From Actinoplanes teichomyceticus ATCC 31121 (GTDB lineage: Bacteria > Actinomycetota > Actinomycetes > Mycobacteriales > Micromonosporaceae), in the NCBI RefSeq assembly GCF_003711105.1, contig NZ_CP023865.1, positions 532,001-596,000 of the forward strand: DNA of 64,000 nt, written 5' to 3'. The notes beneath the pieces were generated by a model that worked only from the letters and a program-made list of their open reading frames with translations, was not told where the DNA came from and did no database searches. Shown here in pieces: positions 43,017-51,377 of the stretch. The position numbers and the translations under genes are program-made. The stretch's first letter is position 1, and every line of letters begins with the position of its first letter.

Positions 43017-43127
43017 CTGACCCTTGCCGTAGCCGGCTGACCCTTGCCGTAGCCGGCTGGCGAGGCCGCAGCAAAGGCGAGGCCGCAGGAAAGACGAGGC
43101 CGCAGGAAAGACGAGGCCCGGGAGAAC
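43017..43127. repeat. 20-bp and 17-bp tandem arrays after the RecQ-like gene
   Basis: Two exact 20-bp units (CTGACCCTTGCCGTAGCCGG, 43017 and 43037) follow the stop by 4 bases, and the end of the coding sequence (about 42990-43010) is a degenerate copy of the same unit. Four 17-bp units (GCGAGGCCGCAGGAAAG type) continue at 43060, 43077, 43094 and 43111. Convergent junction with a GNAT gene. Confidence 0.9.
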
Positions 43128-43220
43128 GTGTGCATGGATGGCTGAACGGAGCCGGGGCGCCGCAGCCGGTCCAGCTGTGGGATCAGGCCCGGTGAGAAAT
43201 GCTGATGAACATCGTCTCTG

Positions 43221-43676
43221 TCAGTGGTGGCCCAGGATCGCGGCGCGGGTGGGGCGGTGGTCGATCTCCATGAAGCGGTGCGCTCCCTCCAGCGGGGTGA
43301 AGCCGGATCGGCGGTACACCTCGTGAGCGTCCTTGGTGGCCAGCAGAAGGCGAAGGACGCCCCGCCCGGTCAGGTCCTCGATGATGCTGTCGATCAGCCA
43401 TCCGCCCAGGCCGCGACCCCGGTGCTGCCCATCCACGAAGACATCGCAGATCCAGGCGAAGGTGGCCCCGTCGGTGACCACCCGGGCGAAGGCGACCTGC
43501 TGATCGCCGGAGAACACCGAGTACGGCAGCGAGCCCGCGATCGAGCGGCTGACCACGTCGTGCGATCGACCGGCCGCCCAGTACGACTCCCGGTCCAGCC
43601 ATTGATGCACCCGATCGACATCGACCCGGCTCGCGTCATCGGTCAGGACGTAGCCGTCCCGTTCGCGGTCTCCCAC
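43221..43676 (-). CDS. GNAT-family N-acetyltransferase
   Basis: 151 residues. The acetyl-CoA loop is CDVFVDGQHRGRGLGGWLID (about 77-96). RLLLATKDAHEVYRRSGFTPL near the end is the usual helix and strand of GNAT domains. DGYVLTDDASRVDVDRVHQW at the start resembles the YbbY/YjdJ-like single-domain group. Substrate unknown. Divergent from csoR with a 178-bp gap. Confidence 0.88.
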   Translation of the reverse strand: MGDRERDGYVLTDDASRVDVDRVHQWLDRESYWAAGRSHDVVSRSIAGSLPYSVFSGDQQVAFARVVTDGATFAWICDVFVDGQHRGRGLGGWLIDSIIEDLTGRGVLRLLLATKDAHEVYRRSGFTPLEGAHRFMEIDHRPTRAAILGHH

Positions 43677-43827
43677 AGCGTCACTCCTTTACCACTCCCG
43701 TATTCACGCGCATCGTGCCACGGCATCCGGTCCACCCGGCCAACGCTTTCCCACCACGCGGCGAAGGAGAGGGGCGGAACCCGGTGACGCGGTCGCCGGC
43801 GGTCAACCCGGGGCGCTTCGGCGAAGG

Positions 43828-43847
43828 TATACCGCCGGGGGGTATTC
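43828..43847. promoter_or_regulatory. CsoR operator overlapping the csoR promoter
   Basis: TATACCGCCGGGGGGTATTC contains the inverted arms ATACC (43829-43833) and GGTAT (43841-43845) around a GC-rich centre, the arrangement of CsoR/RcnR sites. TATTCT (43843-43848) fits a -10 element 6 bases before the csoR ATG, so the mRNA is probably leaderless and bound repressor would block polymerase. Confidence 0.75.
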
Positions 43848-43854
43848 TGGACGC

Positions 43855-44160
43855 ATGTCCGAAGAACCGACCCCGCAGCATGGACCGCACGGTTACTCCG
43901 GTGACAAGGCAGCGCTGCTCAGCCGCCTGCGCCGGATCGAGGGCCAGATCCGCGGCCTGCAGCGGATGGTCGACGAGGATACGTACTGCATCGACGTCCT
44001 GACCCAGATCTCCGCGGCGAAGAGCGCGCTCCATTCGGTTGCGGTCGGACTGCTGGAGGATCACCTGGCCCACTGCGTCGTCGACGCGGCCCGTGCCGGA
44101 GACCCGTCCGCCAAGGTCAAAGAGGCATCCGACGCGATCGGCCGGTTGATCCGGTCCTGA
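43855..44160 (+). CDS. csoR: Copper-sensing repressor CsoR
   Basis: 101 residues, all-helical DUF156 repressor. The Cu(I) ligands have the exact CsoR spacing: Cys45 (DTYCIDVL), His70 and Cys74 (LLEDHLAHC), that is C-x24-H-x3-C. RLRRIEGQIRGLQRMVDED is the signature first helix. Apo-CsoR should sit on the palindrome just upstream, and Cu(I) releases it. The operon continues with a copper chaperone and a membrane protein. Confidence 0.92.
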   Translation: MSEEPTPQHGPHGYSGDKAALLSRLRRIEGQIRGLQRMVDEDTYCIDVLTQISAAKSALHSVAVGLLEDHLAHCVVDAARAGDPSAKVKEASDAIGRLIRS

Positions 44161-44192
44161 GCCGGCAGAGGGCTTCCCAGAGAGGATTCATC

Positions 44193-44405
44193 ATGGCTGT
44201 GACCAGCACCTACACCGTCAAGGGCATGACCTGCTCACACTGCGTCAACGCGGTGACCGAGGAACTCTCGGCGCTGCCGGGGGTCGCTGACGTACAGGTC
44301 GACCTCGGGTCCGGCGGGGTGACGGTGACCAGTGAGGAGCCGCTCGCCGACGACGCGGTGCGCGCGGCGGTCGACGAGGCCGGCTACGAGCTCGCGGATG
44401 CCTGA
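44193..44405 (+). CDS. CopZ-like copper chaperone (HMA domain)
   Basis: 70 residues, one heavy-metal-associated domain: GMTCSHCVNAVTEEL, with the two metal-binding Cys at 14 and 17, and a ferredoxin-like strand pattern ending AVDEAGYELADA. It carries Cu(I) in the cytoplasm. It is 32 bp behind csoR, and its end overlaps the start of the next gene by 8 bases. No P-type copper ATPase follows here, so the partner pump must be elsewhere. Confidence 0.92.
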   Translation: MAVTSTYTVKGMTCSHCVNAVTEELSALPGVADVQVDLGSGGVTVTSEEPLADDAVRAAVDEAGYELADA

Positions 44406-45834
44406 CCGCCCCGCCGCGAAGTCCGCAGGCCCCGCGGTGGACGGGCCGGCGCCGGGCGCACGGGACACCGCGGCCGAGGCAGCGGCCGAGCCGCGGACCG
44501 GCGGCGAGACGGATCCCGAGCCCGAGGGCGCGGCCGAGCGGAAGACCGCCGGTGGACCGGGCCCGGCGAAACTTGAGGTTGCCGGCGACCTGGCGGCGGA
44601 GGATGGGGCTGCGGCGATCCCGCAGGCTGCCGGCGGCCCGGGTGCGGCGGCAAGGCGGGAGCCGGTCGACGACCAGGCGGCGCAGCGTGAGGCCGCGGCT
44701 GAGCGGGAGGCCGGCAGCGGGCGGGGAGCCGCATCTTCGCAACAAGGGGCGACAGTCGCGGAAGCGACAGCCGCCACCACCCCCGGTCCGGTAGAGACGG
44801 TACGGGTGGACCACCCGGTCGAAAACAGCCCGAGAAAGCCTCGTCGCATGTCCAAGTGGGCACTACCGGCGGACGGTGCGGATATGGAAAGCCCGGAGGC
44901 CGAGGCGCACCCCGCCCCGGAGGGCTCCGGCTTCCGGCTGGCCGCCATCGGCGCCCTGCTGATCGTCGTCCTCTTCGCGGGCTACGGCCTCGGCCGCCTC
45001 AACAACGGCACCTCCACCGGCACCTCGGCCACTCCGGCCGCCACGACCAGCGCCGGTCCCGCGGCGGTCAACGAGAACATGCCGCACACCCACGGGGCCA
45101 CCGGCGCCGGCCTGACCACGCCGGCCGGGGCTGCGGTCGGCGGCCTCTCACTGAGCTCCGACGGGCTCACCCTGCGTCCCGCCGGCACCGATTTCCAGGC
45201 CGGGAAGCGCCAACGGCTCAGCTTCACGATCGACGGGCCGGGCGGCGCGCCGGTCACGTCGTACGCGATCGTGCACGACCGGCCGCTGCACCTGATCGTG
45301 ATCCGACGCGACCTCACCGGCTTCCAGCACCTGCACCCGGAGATGGCCGCCGACGGCACCTGGAGCATCGACCTGACCCTGGCCGAGCCCGGCGTCTACC
45401 GGATGATCGCCGACTTCACCGCGCTGGTCGGCGGCCGGCAGGTGACCACCACCCTGGGCAGCGATCTGACCGTGGCCGGCGATTACGCCCCGCGGCCACT
45501 GCCCGCGCCGGCACGGACCGTCACCACGGACGGTTTCACCGTCTCGTACGAAGGAACGCCCGGCACCCAGGCGGTCCAGCCACTGCTGATGACCGTGACC
45601 GGCGCCGACCGGAAGCCGGCGGCCGTCGAGCCCTATCTCGGCGCCTACGGTCACCTGGTGGTGGTCCGCGCCGGTGACCTGGCCTACGTTCACGTCCACC
45701 CGGAGCAGCAGCTCGTCGCCGGCAAGGTGAAGTTCTGGATCACCGCGCCCAGCCCCGGCGACTACCGGATGTTCTTCGACTTCCAGGTCGGCGGTCAGGT
45801 GCACACCGGGGCGTGGACGTTACGGGTCGGCTGA
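44398..45834 (+). CDS. Membrane-anchored protein with two HxHP domains, copper operon
   Basis: 478 residues from ATG 44398, which overlaps copZ; ATG 44848 (MSKWALPADG) is the alternative. A disordered acidic/Ala-rich cytoplasmic part (1-150), one TM helix (about 182-203; AAIGALLIVVLFAGYGLG) and a His-containing linker (MPHTHG) lead to two similar beta domains. The first has PLHLIVIRRDLTGFQHLHPEM and GVYRMIADF, the second GHLVVVRAGDLAYVHVHPEQ and GDYRMFFDF. Repeated HLHP/HVHP motifs outside the membrane suggest metal binding. No enzyme is recognised. Context says copper handling. Confidence 0.75.
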   Translation: MPDRPAAKSAGPAVDGPAPGARDTAAEAAAEPRTGGETDPEPEGAAERKTAGGPGPAKLEVAGDLAAEDGAAAIPQAAGGPGAAARREPVDDQAAQREAAAEREAGSGRGAASSQQGATVAEATAATTPGPVETVRVDHPVENSPRKPRRMSKWALPADGADMESPEAEAHPAPEGSGFRLAAIGALLIVVLFAGYGLGRLNNGTSTGTSATPAATTSAGPAAVNENMPHTHGATGAGLTTPAGAAVGGLSLSSDGLTLRPAGTDFQAGKRQRLSFTIDGPGGAPVTSYAIVHDRPLHLIVIRRDLTGFQHLHPEMAADGTWSIDLTLAEPGVYRMIADFTALVGGRQVTTTLGSDLTVAGDYAPRPLPAPARTVTTDGFTVSYEGTPGTQAVQPLLMTVTGADRKPAAVEPYLGAYGHLVVVRAGDLAYVHVHPEQQLVAGKVKFWITAPSPGDYRMFFDFQVGGQVHTGAWTLRVG

Positions 45835-45835
45835 G

Positions 45836-46069
45836 GTTGAGCCGGGTCCGCGAGGCGGTGCGCACCGGGTCGGTGTTGAGTCGGGTCCGCGGGGCGGTGC
45901 GGACCGGGTCGGTGTTGAGCCGGGTCCGCGGGGCGGTGCGGACCGGGCCGGTGTTGAGCCGGGTCCGCGGGGCGGTGCGGACCGGGCCGGTGTTGAGCCG
46001 GGTCCGCGGGGCGGTGCGGACCGGGTCGGTGTTGAGCCGGGTCCGCGATACGGTGCGCACCGGGCCGTG
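45836..46069. repeat. Six 39-bp tandem repeats with a hairpin in most units, convergent junction
   Basis: Units start at 45836, 45875, 45914, 45953, 45992 and 46031, directly after the stop of the copper-operon gene. The inner units contain GGTCCGC ... GCGGACC, a perfect 7-bp stem around 8 bases. The sequence just before the array (45800-45835, over the upstream stop codon) and just after it (46052-46087, over the convergent gene's stop) are similar to each other, so the array is bounded by direct repeats. Confidence 0.93.
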
Positions 46070-46080
46070 GACGTTGCGGA

Positions 46081-47220
46081 TCAGCTGAGCATGAGCGCCA
46101 GCGCCGGTTTCACCCCCCACTGGCCGGTCAGCGCGTCGTACTCCGCGCGCTGCTCGGCGGTGGCGGGCGCGCCCGTGCGGCGGGCCCGCAGCAGCAGGTT
46201 GCGCGGGGTGTGTGCGGAGTCGACGAACTCGACCACGTCGACCCGGTAGCCGTGCAACCGGAGCAGGGCGGCGCGCAGCGAGTCGGTGAGGACGTCCGCG
46301 AAGCGCTCCCGGAGGATCGCGTGCCGGGTGAACTCTCCGTACGGCGAGGGCGCGGCGCCACCCTTGAGCTGCGCGGCGATGTCGTGGTGGCAGCACGGCG
46401 CGGCGAGCACCCAACGGGCCTCCCACCGCACCGCCCGGGCCAGCGCCTGATCGGTCGCGGTGTCGCAGGCGTGCAGCGCGAGCACGAGATCCGGCGCGAA
46501 CGGCAGCTGCGCCGCCTCGATCGTGCCGGCGACGAAGGTCACGTCGTCGGCGCAGCCGAGGCGCTCGGCCACGGCGCCGTTGCGTACCCTCTGGTCCTCG
46601 CGGACGTCGACCCCGACGACCTGGACGGTCGCGCCGCGGCCGGTCAGATAGCGGTAGGCGGCGAAGGTGAGGTACGCGTTTCCGCAGCCCAGGTCGACGA
46701 CGCGCAGCGGCGTGGGCAGCTCGTCGGGCAGCGTGGCGGCGAGGGCCCGCAGGAACGCGTCGATCTGCCGCCGCTTGGCCGCGTTGCCCCCGATCACCTC
46801 GAACAGCGGGTCACCCGGATCGAGCAGCCACTGCTTGGCCCGGTCGTGGCCCTGCACGGCCGGCGCCGCCGGGGCGGACGCGGCCCGGTGCACCTGGGCG
46901 TCACCCTTCTTGGTGATCCGCACCTGGACGGTGGCCGACTCGGTCTCCACGTGCCAGTTGCCGAACGGCTCGGCCAGCAGCTCGTCGATGGCGGCGGCCG
47001 CCTCGGCGCCGGGCGCGACGTTCCGGGTGAACGGGCGGGCGCCGTCGTCGGTGACGATCTGGAGTTTGGGTCCGCTCTTGAGGGCGACGGGGCGTACTTG
47101 AGCGCGAGTGACCGAAGGCACATGCCCGCGGCGCCGGCCGGCCGCGACGGCACGGGTCAGGCCGGGGGCGAGCAGGAGTTCGCGCACCTCGGCGAGCGCT
47201 TGATCGAGCGGTTCTGGCAT
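46081..47220 (-). CDS. SAM-dependent methyltransferase (Methyltransf_32-like)
   Basis: 379 residues from ATG 47220. The N-terminal 170 residues are a substrate-side domain. The Rossmann methyltransferase core (about 190-330) has VVDLGCGNAYLTFAAYRYL (AdoMet loop), VVGVDVREDQ, LVLALHACDTATDQAL and APCCHHD, the pattern of the Methyltransf_32 group that includes tRNA- and protein-directed enzymes. Substrate unknown. It converges with the copper-operon gene across the 39-bp array. Confidence 0.85.
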   Translation of the reverse strand: MPEPLDQALAEVRELLLAPGLTRAVAAGRRRGHVPSVTRAQVRPVALKSGPKLQIVTDDGARPFTRNVAPGAEAAAAIDELLAEPFGNWHVETESATVQVRITKKGDAQVHRAASAPAAPAVQGHDRAKQWLLDPGDPLFEVIGGNAAKRRQIDAFLRALAATLPDELPTPLRVVDLGCGNAYLTFAAYRYLTGRGATVQVVGVDVREDQRVRNGAVAERLGCADDVTFVAGTIEAAQLPFAPDLVLALHACDTATDQALARAVRWEARWVLAAPCCHHDIAAQLKGGAAPSPYGEFTRHAILRERFADVLTDSLRAALLRLHGYRVDVVEFVDSAHTPRNLLLRARRTGAPATAEQRAEYDALTGQWGVKPALALMLS

Positions 47221-47363
47221 CACTCCATTCTGCCCCGCCCCGGAATCCGGCCCCGGCCGCTGTGCACCGCAGCGCCCGTCACCCGGGACGCGGGGCTGTG
47301 GACACGTGTGTTTCACCGCTAGGTTGGCCATCGGCAGGCGGACGACGCGAGGGGAGGACCCGG

Positions 47364-48035
47364 ATGTGGCACCCGGCCGGCCCGCTGGAGGCCGACCCGC
47401 CGGCCACGGATCGCGTCTCGGCGCACCTCGCGAAGATCCTCGCCGACGCCCAGGCCGCCGCGCGCCACAGCCGTTTCGTCCAGGCGCTGGTGGCCGGCCG
47501 CCTGCCGGTGACGGCGTACGCGGAGCTCGCCGCGCAGCACTGGTTCGTCTACGAGGCGCTGGAGCAGGCCACCGCCGCGATGGCCGGCGACCCGGTGGCC
47601 GGCCGGTTCTGCTTCCCGGAGCTGCTGCGGCTCCCGGCGATCGAGGCCGACCTGACTTTCCTGTACGGCGCGGGCTGGCCGGAGCGGATCGTCGCGCTGC
47701 CGTCGACCACGACGTACTGCACCCGGATCCGGTCGGTGGCGGTCGACCGGGACACCGGTTTCGTGGCCCACCACGGCACCCGCTATCTCGGCGATCTCGA
47801 CGGCGGGCAGTGGCTGGGCGCGGCGGTGTTCCAGGCGTACCGGTTCGACCGGCGGGGTTACCGCTTCTTCGTCTTCGAGGGCGTCGACCCGCGGCTGCTC
47901 CGGACGCGGTACCGGCAGCGGCTGGACGCCGTCGGGTGGGGCCGCGCCGAGCGGGGCGCCTTCCTGAGCGAGGCGGCCGCGGCGGCCCAACTCGGCCTGA
48001 ACCTGCTGGTCGAGCTCGGCAACCGCTGGACGTGA
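47364..48035 (+). CDS. Heme-oxygenase-like protein
   Basis: 223 residues from ATG 47364 (GGGGAGGA about 8 bases before). Heme-oxygenase fold: LAAQHWFVYEALEQA (about 55-69), AHHGTRYLGDLDGGQWLGAA, equivalent to the HHYVRYLGDLSGGQ distal helix of bacterial enzymes, and FVFEGVD. In the proximal helix, bacterial HmuO has the heme ligand His eight residues before Phe of the STFM motif; here that position is Gln30 (ADAQAAARHSRF), with a His at 35. Heme degradation is therefore possible but not certain. Monocistronic. Confidence 0.8.
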   Translation: MWHPAGPLEADPPATDRVSAHLAKILADAQAAARHSRFVQALVAGRLPVTAYAELAAQHWFVYEALEQATAAMAGDPVAGRFCFPELLRLPAIEADLTFLYGAGWPERIVALPSTTTYCTRIRSVAVDRDTGFVAHHGTRYLGDLDGGQWLGAAVFQAYRFDRRGYRFFVFEGVDPRLLRTRYRQRLDAVGWGRAERGAFLSEAAAAAQLGLNLLVELGNRWT

Positions 48036-48043
48036 GAGCGGCG

Positions 48044-48182
48044 CGCCGTCGGGCCGCGGGACCAGGGCGCCGTTGGACCGCGGGACCGGCGCGCCGTTGG
48101 ACCGCGGGACCAGGGCGCCGTTGGACCGTGAGACCGGCGCGTCGCTCAACCGCGGGACCAGCGGCACCGCTGGACACGAGAA
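48044..48182. repeat. 24-bp tandem array after the heme-oxygenase gene
   Basis: Units start at 48044, 48068, 48092, 48116, 48140 and 48164, with core GCGCCGTTGGACCGCGGGACC. The last two are diverged. The array starts 9 bp after the stop codon and lies in a convergent junction with the DEAD-box helicase gene. Confidence 0.9.
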
Positions 48183-48231
48183 ACGCCGGGACCTCAGCGG
48201 TCCCGGCGCGGGGAAGAAGCGGGGAGAAGCG

Positions 48232-48258
48232 GCATGGGACCGCGGAGCGGCCCCATGC
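48232..48258 (-). terminator. Hairpin terminator after the DEAD-box helicase gene
   Basis: GCATGGG pairs with CCCATGC, extended inward by CCGC/GCGG with one unpaired base on each side. It sits 10 bp past the minus-strand stop. Confidence 0.75.
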
Positions 48259-48267
48259 ACGGAACTG

Positions 48268-50073
48268 TCAGCCCTCGGCGGTGCCGGCACCGGCCTCCGA
48301 GCCACCGGTCATGGCCTCGGCCGGCGTGCTCTCGTCGGATCCCCGGGTGCTGCGCCGGCGCCGCCGCCGGGGCCGGCTCTCGCCGCTGTCGCCGGCCGCG
48401 GGGTCGGCCGGGTCGCTGGCGTCCGCGTCCGCCGGGGTCTGCGACTCCGCGGGGCCGCCGTCGACCGGATCGGCGAAGGTCACCGTGGTCGTGGCGCGGC
48501 GGCGACGGGTCCGGGTCCGGGGCGCGGCGTCGCCCTCGGCCGGCGGGGCGTCCTCCACCGGCGCGGCGGTGGCCGCCTGCGTACCGGAAGGCTCGGCGAC
48601 CTGGTCGCCGACCACCCGGCGCCGGCGCCGCTCGCGCTTGGGCCGCTCGGTCGTTTCCTCGGCCGAGGGTCCCCCGGACGGGGCGCTGTCGGCCGGCGCC
48701 GACCCGCCGCGGGACCGCCCGCCGCGCCCACCGGGGCCGCCGTTGCGGCCGCGCCGGCGGCCTCCGCCACCGAGGTCCTCCTCGATCTCGGCGGACAGGC
48801 CGGCACGGTTACGTTCGGCGGTCGGCAGGGTGCCCGAGATGTCGTTCGGAATGTCCAGGTCGGCGTAGAGCGCCGGACTGGTGTGGTACGTCTCGGGCGG
48901 CTCCGGCATGCCCAGGCCGAGCGACTTGTCGATCAGCACCCAGCGCGGCATGTCCTCCCAGTCGACGAACGTGACCGCGACGCCGGTGGCGCCGGCCCGG
49001 CCGGTGCGGCCGATCCGGTGGGTGTAGGTCTCCGGGTCCTCCGGGCAGTCGTAGTTGAGCACGTGGGTGACGCCGGAGACGTCCAGGCCGCGGGCCGCGA
49101 CGTCGGTGGCGACCAGCACGTCGATCTTGCCGGTGCGGAACGCGCGCAGCGCCCGCTCGCGAGCCCCCTGGCCCAGGTCGCCGTGCACGGCGGCGACCGC
49201 GAAGCCACGGAAGTCGAGGTCCTCGGCGACCCGGTCGGCAGCCCGCTTGGTGCGGGTGAAGATCATCGTGAGGCCGCGTTCGCGGGCCTGCAGGATGCGC
49301 GCCACCATCTCCAGCTTGTTCAGCGGGTGGGTGCGGTAGACCACCTGCTTGGTCAGCGGTGACGCGCCGCTCTCCGCGGTGTGGCCGGCGTGGATGGTGA
49401 CCGGGTTGCGCAGGAACCGCCGGGACAGCGCCACGATCGGGTCCGGCATGGTGGCCGAGAACAGCATGGTCTGCCGCTGCTCGGGGATCATCGCCAGGAT
49501 CTTCTCGACGTCGTCCAGGAAGCCCAGGTCGAGCATCCGGTCCGCCTCGTCGAGCACCAGCGCGCGGATCGCGCCCAGCTTGAGCTGCTTCTGCTTGGCC
49601 AGGTCGAGCAGCCGGCCGGGCGTGCCGACGAGGATCTCGACGCCCTTCTTCAGGGTGTCGACCTGCGGCTCGTACGCGACGCCGCCGTAGATCGGCAGCA
49701 CCCGGACGCCCCGCGTGCTGCCGGCCGCGGCCAGGTCCCGGGCGACCTGCAGGCCGAGCTCGCGGGTCGGGACGACGATCAGGGCCTGCGGGCGGCCGTC
49801 GGCGCCCTCGGACGGGGCGAGGACCCGCTCCAGCAGCGGCAGGCCGAAGCCCAGGGTCTTGCCGGTGCCGGTCGGGGCCTGGCCGATCAGGTCGGTGCCG
49901 CGCAGCGCGATCGGCAGCGCGTACTCCTGGATGGCGAAGGCGTGCGTGATGCCGGCCTTGGCCAGCGCCTCCACGGTCTCGGCGCGGACGCCCAACTCAG
50001 CGAAGGTCGGGCTGTCCGGGCGGACCGGAGCGCGGTTCGTCACGGGAATCAGAGCTTGCTCATTGTCGGTCAT
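48268..50073 (-). CDS. rhlE: DEAD-box RNA helicase (RhlE-like)
   Basis: 601 residues. Helicase core (about 20-400): Q motif region, APTGTGKT, PTREL, VLDEADRMLDLGF (DEAD), SATMPD, TRTKRAAD, ATDVAARGLD, HRIGRTGRAG. The last 170 residues are disordered, with RRRGRNGG and repeated RRRRR clusters that bind RNA. It unwinds structured RNA in ribosome assembly or decay. It is divergent in function but on the same strand as DUF3107 and TetR genes upstream; the order rhlE - DUF3107 - TetR is shared, as I recall, with the mycobacterial Rv3211-Rv3208 region. Confidence 0.93.
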   Translation of the reverse strand: MTDNEQALIPVTNRAPVRPDSPTFAELGVRAETVEALAKAGITHAFAIQEYALPIALRGTDLIGQAPTGTGKTLGFGLPLLERVLAPSEGADGRPQALIVVPTRELGLQVARDLAAAGSTRGVRVLPIYGGVAYEPQVDTLKKGVEILVGTPGRLLDLAKQKQLKLGAIRALVLDEADRMLDLGFLDDVEKILAMIPEQRQTMLFSATMPDPIVALSRRFLRNPVTIHAGHTAESGASPLTKQVVYRTHPLNKLEMVARILQARERGLTMIFTRTKRAADRVAEDLDFRGFAVAAVHGDLGQGARERALRAFRTGKIDVLVATDVAARGLDVSGVTHVLNYDCPEDPETYTHRIGRTGRAGATGVAVTFVDWEDMPRWVLIDKSLGLGMPEPPETYHTSPALYADLDIPNDISGTLPTAERNRAGLSAEIEEDLGGGGRRRGRNGGPGGRGGRSRGGSAPADSAPSGGPSAEETTERPKRERRRRRVVGDQVAEPSGTQAATAAPVEDAPPAEGDAAPRTRTRRRRATTTVTFADPVDGGPAESQTPADADASDPADPAAGDSGESRPRRRRRRSTRGSDESTPAEAMTGGSEAGAGTAEG

Positions 50074-50257
50074 GAAGTTTTACGGGTGCCCTCTCGTGGT
50101 GCGCCCGTCGACTGTCCTGGGCGCGGTCTGAAGTGAGGCGCGGGCCGCACGCTCGAAAGCGGGCCACACGCGGGGCCGCCGACTTGACAAACCGACGTCG
50201 GCGGCGACACCTGCCACTCTACCCGACCCAATAGCAGACGCACGCGAGAGCAGTTGC

Positions 50258-50290
50258 GGGAGGGAACCGCTGCGACAGCGGTCCCCTCCC
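50258..50290 (-). terminator. Hairpin terminator after the DUF3107 gene
   Basis: A 15-bp stem with one mismatch (GGGAGGGAACCGCTG against CAGCGGTCCCCTCCC) around a 3-base loop, 5 bp past the stop codon on the minus strand. Confidence 0.85.
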
Positions 50291-50295
50291 GGTAC

Positions 50296-50520
50296 TCAGC
50301 GAGTGGTGAAGCCGAACGGCCGGTGCGAGGCCTCGGCGATCTCCACGTAGGCCAGCTTGGCGACCGGGACGATCACCTTGCGGCCCTTCTCATCCGTGAG
50401 CGAAAGGACGCCGTCCTTGGCCAGAGCCTCGGACACGGCCTGCTCGACCTCCGCCGGGGTCTGCGCGCTCTCCAGCACCAGCTCACGCGGCGAATGTTGC
50501 ACGCCGATCTTGACCTCCAC
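50296..50520 (-). CDS. DUF3107 small protein
   Basis: 74 residues from GTG 50520, which is preceded by AGGAGGG with 5 bases between; this decides the start over an upstream TTG. VEVKIGVQHSPRELVLES, then an acidic helix and KVIVPVAKLAYVEIAE form a compact strand-helix-strand domain that matches the DUF3107 (TB9.4-like) family of actinobacteria, function unknown. It lies between rhlE and the TetR gene, all on the minus strand. Confidence 0.88.
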   Translation of the reverse strand: MEVKIGVQHSPRELVLESAQTPAEVEQAVSEALAKDGVLSLTDEKGRKVIVPVAKLAYVEIAEASHRPFGFTTR

Positions 50521-50559
50521 GGAGCCCTCCTCTGTCAACCCGTGTACCGCTTGGAAAGG

Positions 50560-51219
50560 CTATCCGATTTCCGGGGACGTTCCGGCCGTTGCACCGCCCT
50601 GCAGAGGGAAGCTGGCGATCCCGCGCCAGATCAGCGCGGCGACGAGGGCCTCGGCTTCAGCTTTGGGCGTACGCCGGCCGTTGGCCAGCCAGTGCTGAGC
50701 GGCCGCGCCGGAGGCCCCGGCGAGGCCGGAGGCGAGCAGCTGAGCCTGATCCGGCCGCAGGCCGGTGTCCGAGATGATGGTCTCGGTCAGGGCCTCGATG
50801 CAGCCCTGCTCGACGCGCTCCACCCGCTGGCGCACCTGCGGGTCGTTGCGCAGGTCGGACTCGAAGACCAGGCGGAACGCCTCGCTCTCGTGGTCCATGA
50901 AATCGAAGTACGCGCGGACCGCGCCCTTGACCCGCTCCTTGTTGTCCGGCGTGGCCAGCAGCGCGCCGCGCACCTTGGCGATGATCGCGTCGCAGTGCGT
51001 GTCCAACAGGGCCAGGTAGAGCTCCAGCTTGCCGGGGAAGTGCTGGTAGAGCACGGGCTTGGAGACGCCCGCGCGCTCGGCGATGTCGTCCATCGCGGCG
51101 GCGTGGTAGCCGTGCGCGACGAAGATCTGCTGGGCGGCGGCCAGCAGCTGCTTACGGCGTGCCGAACGTGGCAGCCGGGTGGGGCGAGTGGTCTGGGCCC
51201 CGCCGGACGCGGCGGTCAT
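50560..51219 (-). CDS. TetR-family transcriptional regulator
   Basis: 219 residues from ATG 51219, with GGAGG 10 bases upstream. The N-terminal helix-turn-helix is clear (RKQLLAAAQQIFVAHGYHAA, then MDDIAERAGVSKPVLYQHFP). The ligand domain (about 80-215) includes YFDFMDHESEAFRLVFESD. It is divergent from the large Pro/Ala-rich gene at 51378, and the 158-bp gap must contain its operator. The neighbouring DUF3107 gene starts 39 bp after its stop, likely the same transcript. Effector unknown. Confidence 0.92.
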   Translation of the reverse strand: MTAASGGAQTTRPTRLPRSARRKQLLAAAQQIFVAHGYHAAAMDDIAERAGVSKPVLYQHFPGKLELYLALLDTHCDAIIAKVRGALLATPDNKERVKGAVRAYFDFMDHESEAFRLVFESDLRNDPQVRQRVERVEQGCIEALTETIISDTGLRPDQAQLLASGLAGASGAAAQHWLANGRRTPKAEAEALVAALIWRGIASFPLQGGATAGTSPEIG

Positions 51220-51377
51220 ATCTGGTGAACCTCCAGGGGGTCGGTCCCCGCGGTTTGTCGTCGCGGTTTGCCCGGATCGGCGCTTGTCGCGGTCGTGCGG
51301 GCAATTGTCGCGACGCTGCAACTTATCGCCACTGCAACCACACGGTAGCCTCAGCGGGGGCGAGCGAGGAGCACGCG

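Noticed and set aside
44406..44847. Treating the copper-operon membrane protein as starting only at ATG 44848
   Set aside because: Upstream codons keep strong G/C third positions and ATG 44398 overlaps copZ in the usual coupled way, so the longer form was preferred. The shorter start remains possible.
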